A DNA stretch of 64,000 nt from Gnetum montanum (taxonomy: Eukaryota > Streptophyta > Gnetopsida > Gnetales > Gnetaceae), in the NCBI GenBank assembly GCA_015680685.1, contig MNCI01002152.1:249344-313343 (forward strand), read 5' to 3'. The translations under genes were made by a program, and so were the position numbers. The notes beneath the pieces are model-generated. The model had not been told where the DNA came from, did no database searches, and worked only from the letters and a program-made list of their open reading frames with translations. Positions 23,387 to 34,522 of this stretch are shown here, piece by piece. Position 1 is the first letter of the stretch; each line of letters starts with the position of its first letter.

Positions 23387-25010
23387 ATGGCTTCAACACA
23401 TAAGGAAAAAGTATCACTTGCCAAATAACTACAAAAGAATAATGGTAGAACACATGATGATGAAGACTAGAGGATACCTATGAAAACAAGGATCTCATAT
23501 GCTCACATCAATCCTTATTATTCTAATTTTACATTCATCTTTCATCAAGATGGAAAGTTGAGGTGAAGAGACTTACAAGACAACATCATTTTACCTTTAG
23601 AGTGTTTAGCACTCGCCATGCTTCAAAAATATTTAAGGGGAATGAATCTAAGCCATGTACAAGAGGAGTATCATGTGATCAAACACATGATAAGATCCTA
23701 CTAATCCATAGATACACAAGTGTAGAGAGACATTGCTATGGGGACAAAACATGAGAATAACAAGGGAGAGAAGGTTAACTCTTATATTGTGCCAAAAGAA
23801 CTTGATGGTGATGCATTTATAGTAGAGAAACTTCACCATAATCATGAAGTCCATTCACAAATGCTTATTATTTGTCTAGAAGAACTTGTTAAGGTACAAC
23901 TATATTAATCCTTTGTAGAGACATCAAGAAGAGAAGCAAAGGACTCTAAATACAAGTGAACTCAAGGCCTAGAGTTTCTATTAGATCACAAAGAGATGGA
24001 TTCCAAAGTATTAGAAGGAGAAATAGCCAACATCATTCTTCAACTACTTCATCTTCCTCCTCATGGTCTTTGGTGAACTCTACAAAAGGGGACAAAGGTT
24101 TAGAGATCATAATTAGAAGAGAAATTGGGCTCATGATAGACATGGGAATCATCAAAGGTATCTTGAAGAAGAGGATGATGAGCATGAACCATGAAGGGAT
24201 AGGGACAAACATGAAGAAAGAGAGTGGTATGAGTACCAAAAGGAACATCACTACAACCAAGCATATGAACCCTATAACCATGAAGAACCCCTATTGGAAA
24301 CTTGTAACATGATCAACATAAGGGAAGTAGTGTACATTTCAACTAGGCATGTAAGAGATAGTCGCATCAAGTGACTAGATAACATAGATCTACATCATCA
24401 CCTTCAAGAATTTCATGATGATTGTGCCCTGTAGAATATTGAAAGTGACTAGAAAAAGCTTAATTTGTTCCCTTAGACCCTCATCAAAAAAATAGAAAGT
24501 TGGTACAGATCATTGAAGCTAGAATTTATCAGAAGGTATAGTATCATACTTGAATTCTTCAATGACAAATATCAAACTTACTCTAGGGTGTCCAATCTTA
24601 GAAAGTAGATCTAGGGCTAGAAATAAGGGACACACAAATCCCTTGATGTGGTGATGGGTAGATACTAATTTCTTCTACATAGGTGCCTAGGCCATGAATT
24701 TTTCCAAAGGGAGTAGCTTAGGCACATTGTCAATGGGTTGAGGAATAAAATTATGAAAACCCTTGGAGTCTATGCCTAAGGTAGACTATCCAAGATGACC
24801 TTCCATCAAATCTAGAGGTCAATTGGCCAAGTGGCAAAGGAGGAAGTTGAGTTAAAAAAGAGAGAATCAATCAAGGAATATAATTGAGATCCATCTATTA
24901 GAAAAAGAGATGTATGAATATGTGATAAGCAAGAGGAAGAAACCTTGGAAGAGGTGATTTAGAAAAATGCTCTACCAATTCAAAACTTTGTTAATGACAT
25001 AGAAGCTTCT
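23387..25010 (+). pseudogene. D gag, part 1
   Basis: The start is placed at ATG 23387 (MASTHKEKVS), matching MASSHRKDS in T at 48878. Both then share a FTFI.HQD segment. A mixed-charge linker rich in Arg, Glu, His and Asp lies at about 24120-24290 (EEEDDEHEP, RDKHEERERYEY). The capsid-like Gag core is at about 24430-24610 (LNLFPQTLIKKIESWYRSL, FFNDKYQTYSRVS), followed by GLRNKIMKTLGVYA and a KKRESIKEYN segment. Stops are frequent and mostly TAG. The frame is cut by S at 25011 and resumes at 37413. Confidence 0.75.
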
Positions 25011-27464
25011 TGTCACATTTACACCATTTTGATGGAGTAGATTTTATGAGATAATATTGAGAACTAAATTACACAATTTAGCTTTTCAATGGTGATTGGA
25101 AGATAAAAGTTAAATTATTTATTTGAAAGGGCAATAGTAAGAAGCATGATGAAGAAAGGTGTTAAAGGAAAAAAAATTGAAAAATGCTCTTTATATTCAA
25201 GGTGTGCACATTTTAAGTTTGGGTTCATAATTCCAAATGCATGGAATTAATGAAAGCTTAATAAGGTGTTTCTAGCTTAAGGATGAAGAAATTGTATTTT
25301 CCCATGTAAAAGTATATATAATGGTGTAGGTGAAATTTGGGAAATGATTTGGGGATTGCAAATTAGTGTATTGTAGTTGTATCATCATTGGTTCTTACAT
25401 TGTATTAGTTTATCAGTTTTAGTTTTAGTGGTAAATTGGATGTTTCAAAGAATGATAAAAAATAAAGTGGATAAACTGGTGTATCCATTTTCCCTAAAAC
25501 TATGCAAGAACTTCTTAGGAAAATTGACAAGTAATTTCATTACATAAAGATCCATTGTTATGCTTTGGTGCAATTCATAATGATATATTCAATCTACGGT
25601 GGCTTCCAAATGATGGTAGAAAATTAAGTTGTAGAGTTATGAATTTTGAACAAAACAAGAGGAAAATATCTAGTTCAAAGGCTTAGTAGAATTTGATGAA
25701 TTTTGGCAAAACAAGATCATAATTTCAACACAAAGTAAACAAAATTAACAATATTCTTGTTAAATGGTGGATGAAATATTCAACAAAATTGTCTAAAAAA
25801 TTCATCATTATTTCAGAAGAGAAACCCTTGCTATAGAAAAAAAACATGGAAATATGAAGTGTAGCAAGAAAATAAAATTTCAAAAACTTGCAGAAGAATA
25901 CAAGCCCTGTGATTCATAAGAAGGTATATACAAAATCGATTTTTCAAAGCAAAAATGAGCATGCCAAACCTACAGGAATTAGAAATTTGGCTTCACACTC
26001 AAAATCAAAAGAAGCCCCAAAGTAGTGGCTATCATATATTTCAAAAAAAAAATGTAGGTTGTATAACCCTAAGCAAAGGGTATTTGTCATGGAAAATTTC
26101 TCCACAGTAGCACTAGAAATTTGAATGAAAGCTCCTCTCCAACCGCCCACACACAAGTTTCACCTCACAAAGGGTCACGCAACAGCAGGGCATTGACGTG
26201 GTGAGAACCAAAGTAGGGTCTAAATTTGTAGATTTCTTGTTTATTATGGAGGTAGCTATTTTGGAGTAGCACCAAGTAGAATAATGAGTATAGAGACGAA
26301 GGAAGAAATCATTGGGAGTGCCATGCCTATAGAATCACAGTAGTAGGATCCACGAGCAAAAGTAGGGGATCTAGGACAAACAAGAACTACATGCAATGGA
26401 GGCAACATGATAATGGACATGATAGCCATGAAACTCAAACATTGACACAAAGCACATCAAATATGAAACCATGTATATTAAGGTCTCATGGCCTTAATAA
26501 CAATTTTAATTAAAAAATAAATCATTATAAACAAAAACTTATGGTTTATTCAAATGATAGCTAGTAATTTTAAAAGGAGAGGTTTACGATTTGAAAAGGG
26601 GAAAATTTATAATCATTTAATAAATATAACTTTAATTTCTTTGGAAATTAAAAATTTTCAATGAAAGTTATAAACTTCCATGGAAGTTATAGATAGATCT
26701 CCTTGATATTTGTAAGGTTGTAATTGTTAAGAAGACACTTGCCAACTATGGCTTGATTCTCTCATAACTCTTTATAGAAGTTATAACTTTTTAAGGTATT
26801 TTTGAATAATATTTCCTAGATATTTAGTTTGGTAGTGAATAAGATTGTATTTTATGAATTTTCTTATTGAGCTTAGAAGGTTTGGGAAATTTGTAGTACT
26901 TAGATTAAATTGAAATAGCTTTATTATGAAGTGTTTCTTAATGTTTAATTTATCTTGCCTAAATGTATAAGATTTACACAAATCTTCGCTCCTTACTTTT
27001 CTCTTTCTAAAATCCATTGAATCTCACTCTATTTCTCATTTTCTTGTGGAATTTTCTCTCTTGGGGGAACTACAAGTAGATTGGCAAAATTGTGCTCAAT
27101 CATTTTTGTGAAATTTTATGTGTTTCAAGTAGCATACTATAGGGACTATATAGACTAAGTGATTTGACAAAAGAGGAATCTCAAACAACTTATAGTATTT
27201 GCTAAAGGTAGCTAAATTTCTTTTATGATAGGTAGTTATAATTCCTTACATGAATCCAAGCATTTCAACATTTACAATAACAAGCACATACTTAAGTTTA
27301 GTTCATTTCATAACTACTGAGTTTATTTAGAGGTATTTAAGCCTTGGTGTTGCTAGAAGATTAGCAAGCACTAAACCCTATTTTGAGGAACATCTTCATT
27401 TCGCATGATCCCCAAGGTCATGAGATCAGAGGCCTCCAATGTTGGTGGTCCCAAATGATCACCA
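25011..27464 (+). repeat. 5' LTR of S (2,454 bp)
   Basis: It starts TGTCACATTTACACC and aligns with the 3' LTR except for about 650 bp missing near 26828. That missing part in the 3' LTR contains the best TATA site (about 36386-36395). It retains about 215 bp near 27070-27290 that the 3' LTR lacks. The end at ACCA 27464 is inferred from loss of alignment; a clear primer site was not recognised. Confidence 0.8.
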
Positions 27465-27939
27465 ACAATTCTTTTGGCACTAGAAGAAGGGTAATTTATT
27501 GTGTAAGTTCATAAGCCTAATAATTCTAATGCACCAATAGTTATTTTGGTGTTATAAGGAGGGTAGAACATTTGTTACCTAAGTTTATTAGATTTGAAGA
27601 TATTAATAGTCCTAGCACAACAAGAGTTCTTTTGTTACTAAGAGGGCCTGAAAGTTATTATTTCGAGTTAATGATAAAAAAGATTGGAAGTTTAGAAGAT
27701 TTTGAAAGTCCTAAATAATTTTCTGATTATAAGACTAATTATTGATCAAAAAAAGAACAAAAAAAGGTTTTTGAGTTTGGCACAAGTATTGGAGTACAAA
27801 CCAGAAGGGTAAGAAGATCATCTCTTTTGTCTAGTTTAGTCTATAAGAGAAAGTGAAAGAAATATAAGAGTTCAACAATCAAAAGGAATTCTAATAGGAT
27901 GGTAAATCATTGAAAAATACTTACACGATTAGGATTTTA

Positions 27940-29052
27940 GAACTACAATGATATTCCTCAGGTAGTTTATAAATATTTGCCTAAGCCTTTTATTCTTAGA
28001 AAAGCTTACTTAGTTGAAGAATACATCCTCTTAGTTGAGTTAGCTATAGCTCATGCAAATATTCAACATCAAGATCAAGCTTGTAGGTTGTTTGTGGAAA
28101 ATTTAGTGGATATGGCATAGATTTGGTATTCAAACGTGCCAAGAAATAGTATCATAAGTCAAGATAATATGAAAAGTCTTTTTCTAGCCCAATTTGACAA
28201 TCAATTGAATCAATAGCAACTGTACTATGGCTTAGTACGATCTAAGGAGTTAAAGAGTTAATTAGATATTTTAACATTAAATTTTGATGAATTTGTGGGA
28301 TCTTTCAAAGATAGTATAGAATATTAGATGAAATGCTGAGAGACACCAATCTTAAGGTTGTCGATCCCAATATTTCAATCTGGTTAAGGAGAACTCCAAA
28401 TTTTCTAACATTGAATGACTACTTTAGTGAGGCTATACAGTTAGAAAAATAACTAAACTTGAACAATGAAGAGATTGTCACAACTCAAAAAAGAGAAGAA
28501 AAGATGATGATTCTTGTGCAAGATGTTTCTCAACTTAAAGCATTACTAGGACCAACTTGTATTAAGATAGAGCAAGGGTTAGAAAATAGAGAATTTGATA
28601 AGGGATAGTTAACGAAAAATTTATCTAACAAAGTAGTGAAGCTAGAAAAAGCATTGGTGAAAGTTAAAATCAATGAAGAAAGAAAGAACAGAAAATATTA
28701 GATAGAGAAAGAGTTAGAAAGTAGAGAATTTGATAAGGGATAGTTAATGAAATATTTATCTAACAAAGTAGTAAAGTTAGAAAAAGCTTTGGTGAAAGTT
28801 AAAATCAATGAAGAAAGAAAGAATAGAAAATATAAGCATCAAGATACCAAGGTAGTAGAAGATGAGGATGAAGATGATCTTGTTATGTCTAACTTCCTTG
28901 ATATTGAATTAGGTAATGAGCTATCTAATGTTTATTATGTAGAAAAATCTTCTAATAATGGATCTAGCAATACCTCTTCTCTATCGAGTTCTGAAGAGGA
29001 TATGTTATTAGATGAGTGTAATCATAATGAAGAAAATGGATATAATCTTTGA
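27940..29052 (+). pseudogene. S gag with acidic coiled-coil tail
   Basis: Translation near 27960-28200 gives PQVVYKYLPKPFILRKAY, ACRLFVENLVDMA and WYSNVPRNSIISQDNMKS, the Gag core of this branch. From 28560 it becomes Lys/Glu-rich coiled coil containing a 45-residue duplication, then a very acidic and Ser-rich end (VVEDEDEDDLV, NTSSLSSSEEDMLL) stopping at 29050-29052. The last 101 codons (28747-29052) are open. The start was not identified. Confidence 0.65.
28578..28847 (+). repeat. In-frame 135-bp tandem duplication in S gag
   Basis: Copy 1 is 28578-28712 and copy 2 is 28713-28847, period 135 bp = 45 codons, with only scattered differences. Each unit encodes a Lys/Glu/Leu-rich helix (NKVVKLEKALVKVKINEER). 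The duplication therefore lengthens a coiled coil without breaking frame. Confidence 0.85.
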
Positions 29053-29189
29053 TCAAAAGAAAGATTAACTATGTCAAGGCCTTTAAACATAATTTTGGAT
29101 CCATCTACTAAGGGAAATTTTCTTGAATTAAGTAGAAGAGAGAAAAATAAAAATAAATAAGGTCAATTAGAGAAAATTACTAAAAATCA

Positions 29190-32100
29190 AACTCTTAAAT
29201 GGATGAAGAAACTAGGTTTGGATGGTAATGGAGAACATGATTTAGTTGAGGATCTTAAACATGTTAAGGCCAATATTAACATATATCAATTGTTACAAAT
29301 AGGAGATCAACAATGAAAATATTTAGATCTTTTTAAAGGTAAAAGGAAAGTTGGAGAATCAGAGTTAAGCTATGTATCCAACATTGATAAGGCAACAAAA
29401 ACTAGCTATGGGTGTACTCTTGATAAAGAAGTTCCTTCTTTTCTTTTGATAATAAAATTAAAATATAAATATGTTCACAATTTCTTGGCCAATTCTAGGT
29501 CAATTCTAGATCTACATCTATCATCATGCCATTGTCTATATGCACAAATCTCAATTTGATTCTTGAACAATCCAATAAGAAGATTGTTTGAGTAGATAAA
29601 AGTAGAGTAAAGATTGTGGGTTAACTACCAAATGTTCTATTGGAAATTAATTCTAAACCCCATATAACAAGAAAAGTGACTATTCAAGTAGCATATATAC
29701 TAAATTCACATAGTCTTTTATTAAGTAGAAGTTGGAGTAAGAATCTCTTAGGTTACATTTCAAAAAATTATTCTCATATGTGGCTACCTTGGAAAAGGGA
29801 GCCAAATCATATATATATATAGTGAGCCTTTGATGATGGAAAACATAACTTCGAATGGAAAGAATAAAGTTGTTGGAACAAGGGTTTATGAATCCAAAAT
29901 TTGCACACTTTAAGAATTTTATAACTTGGAAAAAGAGGAAGTTCAAGATTAGAGTAAATGAAAATTATATTTTGATGGGTCTTGTAACTTGAAAGGTGTA
30001 GGAGTTGGAGTAGTTATAGTAAAAGATAAATTTCCAAAAATATTCAAGGAAATTCATTTATGTTTTTCTTGTGCAAATAACAAGGTTAAATATGAAGCTT
30101 TGAGTATTGGAATTAAAATGACAGTGGAAATGGAAATCAAGGTAATCACCATAAAAGGAGATTCAAGATTGATTTGTGAATAAGTCAAGGGAAATTGTGA
30201 GGTCAAAAGCTCATTCTTGCAACCTTATAAATAGCTTGTCTACAAAATGTTGGATTAGTTTCATTATTATTAGATAGAACATATAGGTAGAAAGGATAAT
30301 TATATAGCAAATTATTCAACTAAGGCAACTACAATATTAGATGAGAGAAGGATAGAAAGTTATGAAGGAGTAGTAATTGAAAATGAAAAATCAATCATCA
30401 GTACCAAATAACATGAAGCATTTGCAAATATTTGAAGATGATGATCAAATACTTAGATTTATGAAGAATAAGCAAGAATTTGAAAGTTAAATCACACCAG
30501 AGATAATGTCAAGTTCTAAGTATAACTAGATTCCTAACACTGTGATTGGTTATGAACATGAGTTTAGTAAAAATTAGCTCATAAGGAAAAATATACAAAA
30601 TTTTGCTAATCAAGCTTATGAAGCACTAAATCTCAGATCTACCAAAATACCAAAGATATTAAATTTCAAAAAGGAAGATAACTCAATTTTTGGGAAAAAC
30701 GTGTTATTACTATTAAAGAATAATTTAGAAAATTTTTCTTAGTCTTATGATGATCTTAAAGCTTTCAAATCCAATGTGATGACACATAAAATTCCCTTAA
30801 TAGCTGGTGGTAAGATAGTTAAGCAAAAGAAAAGGAAATTTAATCCATCATTTGAACCAACTATGGAAGCTGAGATTAATAAGTTATTACAAGCCCAACT
30901 CATATATCCAGTTTAATATTTGACATGGCTTGCTAATGTTGTTCTAGGAAGGATGAAGAATGGTTAAAGTAGGTGGATTTTAAAAATTTAAATGAAACCT
31001 CTAAAAAAGATAAGTACCCACTCCCTATAATTGATGAAATATTGATCAAAGTAATGGGGTGGATAAGGGTCATAGATATAAAATAGCATTTATCACTAAA
31101 TAGGGGATATTTTCTTACAAAAGAATGTAATTCAGATTATCAAATGTTGGAGCTACTTTCCAAAGAGTAATGGACTTAGTTTTTAAAGGCTTGATAGGTG
31201 AGTTCATTGTGGTTTATTTAGATGATATCATAGTTTATTCAAAAAGGAAGGAAGATCATATCAGTCACCTCCAACATGTTTTTGACAAATGTTGTGAGTA
31301 TGGTATTTCATAAACCATAAGAAATGTATCTTTGGGGTTAAGTCTAGAAGTTTGCTAGGTCACATGATTTGTTAAGAAGGAACTACTATATATGACACAC
31401 AAATTTGAGCAGTACAAAATATTGAACATTTGACAAAGAAAATGTCTCTTACATCTTTCTATGGAAAAATAAATTTTGTTAAGAAGTTTATCCCAAGATT
31501 CACCAAAATTACTAAGCCTTTGATGCATATGCTCAAGAAGGATATCATAGTAAGGAAAACACTAGAATTAGAGAAAGCTTTAGCTAAGATTGAAAGGGCT
31601 ATTCAAGAAGCTTCATACTTGGTAAAACCAAGATTGAAGGAAGATTTCTAATTATATGATTTTGTCTCAAATGATTCAATTACTAATTTTTAAACTAAAA
31701 ATGACAAAGGTCAAGATGAACCAATTTGAGTTTTTTGGGTATCAGTTAAAAGGTTCAAAATTAAATTATTTAGATCTAGAGAAATAAGCATTTGTAGTCA
31801 TTAAAGCACTTCCGCAATTCAAATATTTCCTAGAAGGCCCATTGGTTCAGATTATGCTAACAAAACTTTTACTTAAGTAATTCTTGGCTCAAAATGAGAT
31901 TGAAGTGAAAAGAGAGAAATGACTAATAAAGCTGTAAGGTTTCAAATTTTCCTAGATATATGCAAGACTATTAAATAAATGGGGTTAGTCAAGTTAAGGT
32001 CTTGAGAGAATGAAATATGTGTGCTAAAATCTCATGAAAGAAATTGGTATTATAAAATTCTAGAATTTGTAAACACAAGAAAGGTTTCAAATAATTTAAC

Positions 32101-33289
32101 TACAAATAAGAAAAGAGATTTCTTCAAAAAGGAAATAAAGTTTGTAGTCAAGGATGGAATCTTATATAGAAACGACTTCAAAGGGTTTTGTTGGAATGTG
32201 TTCATAATGATCAAATCAGTCTTATTTTGGAATAATTCCATGATCATTCTAATTTATTTTATGAGTCCCTTAAGTCCACTATGCAACATATGCTCTATTA
32301 TGGTTTTTATTGTGTGAACATGTACCAAGATATTAGTTCAAAAATTCAAAAATATTACAAGTGTTAGATTCATGAACTATGAATAAGAAAGGCCAAAGCT
32401 CCCTTGAAACTAGTAGTTTTGGATAGATCATTTAAGAAATGGGGTTTAGATTTCATCAGTACAATTACTCCTTCAAAATCTAGGCATACGTTTATTCTCA
32501 TAAATGTCGATTAGTTTACTAAATGGTTAGAAGAGAAATCTCTAGGAAACTATTTAGCATTGGATATGATTAGGTTCCTAGAAGATAAACTTCTAAGTTG
32601 CTTTAGTATGCCTAAAGTTCTGGTATTTGATAGTGGACTTGCTTTTTAATATGAGGAGTTTATAACATGGATGTAAAAGGAATCCATCTTTCTATTTTCT
32701 TTATCTAATTATTATCCTCAAGGAAATGGTTTAGTTGAGTACAAGTAAAAAACTTATTTCCTACATAAAAAAGTTGATAGGGGAGAATCTAGGAAATTGG
32801 ATTGATTATTTGGAATCTATGTTATCAATTGACCATATTAGATTTAAAAAGGCTATTGGAACATCAACTTATAACTTAGTATATGGATTTCTTGCAAGAG
32901 TTATGAATAATATTATAAGCTTGGCCATTAATTTTGTACAAAGGTGCAGTGGAAAAATAGATAAAGACAGAAATTTCGTGACCTTGCTTATTAGAACGGA
33001 AGATAAAATAGATAGAGCCAAGGATAATTTATTAGAAAATGCTTATATAGTTAAAATATGGTTCAATAGAAAGGCCATGAAAAGGAATTTTAAATTTGGT
33101 GATCTAGTGTTATTATGGAATATGAAGAAACATAATATCTTTATAGCAAGATGGTTGGGTCTATTTTAGATCAAGAAGCAATTATTAGAAGACACATACA
33201 AGTTGTCCACATCAAGTGGAATGGGATTATGGCTTCCATATAATTTTTTACACATAAAACATTACTTTGAGCAACCACCCATAAGTTGA
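29190..33289 (+). pseudogene. S pol: PR, RNase H, RT, RNase H, IN
   Basis: A linker (WMKKLGLDGNGEHDLVEDL, NINIYQLL) lies at about 29190-29330. The end of the protease (LLLSRSWSKNLLGYISKN) is near 29720-29770. An RNase H-like domain follows at 29965-30330 (separate entry). RT is at about 30740-31660: THKIPLIAGGK, LIYPV, then YLDD at 31215-31226, then HMIC and FIPRFTKITKPLMHMLKKD. The connection/gypsy RNase H is at about 31735-31990 (KLNYLDLEK, ALPQFKYFLEGP). Integrase runs from about 32020: GLDFISTITPSKS, the DNG site changed to DSG, PQGNGLVE, and a C-terminal part open from 32735 to 33169; the stop is TGA 33287-33289. Multiple frameshifts and stops inactivate it. Confidence 0.85.
29965..30330 (+). 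pseudogene. Second RNase H-like domain of S, placed before RT
   Basis: The translation shows LYFDGSC.LKGVGVGVVIV, NNKVKYEALSIGIKM, ITIKGDSRLICE and ending ..HIGRKDNYIANY. The Asp, Glu and Asp of the active site are at codons 29974, 30094 and 30160. The last Asp is Asn (codon 30310, one G-to-A change). This is the plant-type ('archaeal') RNase H module known as the extra domain of Tat elements. It follows the protease and precedes the RT; the ordinary gypsy RNase H is present after the RT as well. Confidence 0.75.
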
Positions 33290-34522
33290 AATATATATTA
33301 ATTAATAATATATACATGTATATAGTAGTTAAATAATAACAATAATAATATTAAGCATACATAGTAATAAGTAACAATTTTTATTATGTAAGTCTTAATA
33401 TATCTATATAGTTAGTTATATAATATTAAATCTTAATATGTATTTATATCATATACATATGTTTAAGCATGTATATATGGTATCATAAAATATGTATACG
33501 ATATTAAATTTATACTATCTCAAGTAATCATTACTTGTGATGTGTGTAAGTAGGAGTGGTGGTTTAGATAATTGCATAGTGGTAAATTAATTTTAACAAA
33601 CAAATAGTGGAATTTCAATTAGCCAACCATATAATGATGGAAATTAAATAAGTTTTGGCTAAGTGGAAAAGTTGGTTGTTGGAATTGGTGGGAATTTCAA
33701 ATTTATCTTACACTATATAAAGAGATATGAATTTCTTGGAAATACAACATCTCTCAATTGAACACTTGAGTGAGAAAAGACAGTGATGTGTTTAAGTGTG
33801 AGGTAGAAATATGGTTCTTGGAGAGATGGTAGTAAGAAGGCCTTTTATCCCCTATGTTATAGGATGCTATCTAGAGCATGTCATGAGAGCCTATTGTAAG
33901 GCAACTACCTGGTGAGCATCTAGCAAAAACCCTTTCTTACTTTGGCTCTCGGATGAGTTTAGTTTCCTCACTGGTGATCACTCAATACATTTCAATGTTT
34001 GGGGTAGCTTTATCAATGTACGACTAAAGCTAAATACCAAGGAGAGTCCAATCAAGATGATTCTTGGGGAGAGGCTTTCATGTCTCAAGACACAGAAGTA
34101 ACTAGTATCAAGAACCAAAGAGTTGGATGAGAAAGAGAAAAAGATAGTTGTTGATGACAAGGATGAAGCAGACCAAGTTGAAGCTTCAACTATGGAAGAT
34201 GAAGGAAGAAAAGCATTCATTACCATAGAGATAGAATATGAAAGAATTAGCAATATGAGACTTCTTAAAAGAGTAAAATTAACTATTCCTTTCCCACCTA
34301 CAAAATAGTTTGTATAAAGCTATGTTTGTACAGTTTCTTAGTTTTATACGATTGAAGTTTTTTATACCATCAAACCTTAAGTTTGATGGAAATTATCCTC
34401 ACAAAGATTTATGTTTTTTTAAAAAAAGCTCAATAAATTCTTGTTTTGATGATGATTTAGTTGGTGAATGATCTTAAACATCTTAAATCCTTAAGGAATT
34501 TAAAATGGAGGATAAGAAATGT
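33290..34522 (+). other. S region between integrase and 3' LTR, with promoter-like site and small ORF
   Basis: 33290-33530 is AT-rich simple sequence with ATATAT-type runs. A TATATAAA box lies at 33714-33721. Further on, an ORF at 34123-34308 encodes a 61-residue charged peptide (starts MDEKEKKIVVDDKDEA), open back to about 34099 in the same frame. I do not recognise its product. The region ends in a purine-rich tract before the LTR. Confidence 0.4.
34501..34522 (+). promoter_or_regulatory. Polypurine tract of S
   Basis: AAAATGGAGGATAAGAAATG immediately precedes the 3' LTR start TGTCAC. Confidence 0.65.

Noticed and set aside
23956-24312. 118-codon plus frame in D gag
   Set aside because: The Ser-rich start overlaps the Gag linker, but the frame that aligns with T and G here is a different one (the mixed-charge Arg/Glu/His frame).
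33290-33530. AT-rich tract as a replication origin or matrix attachment site
   Set aside because: Only composition supports it; it is ordinary 3' region of a Tat-like element.
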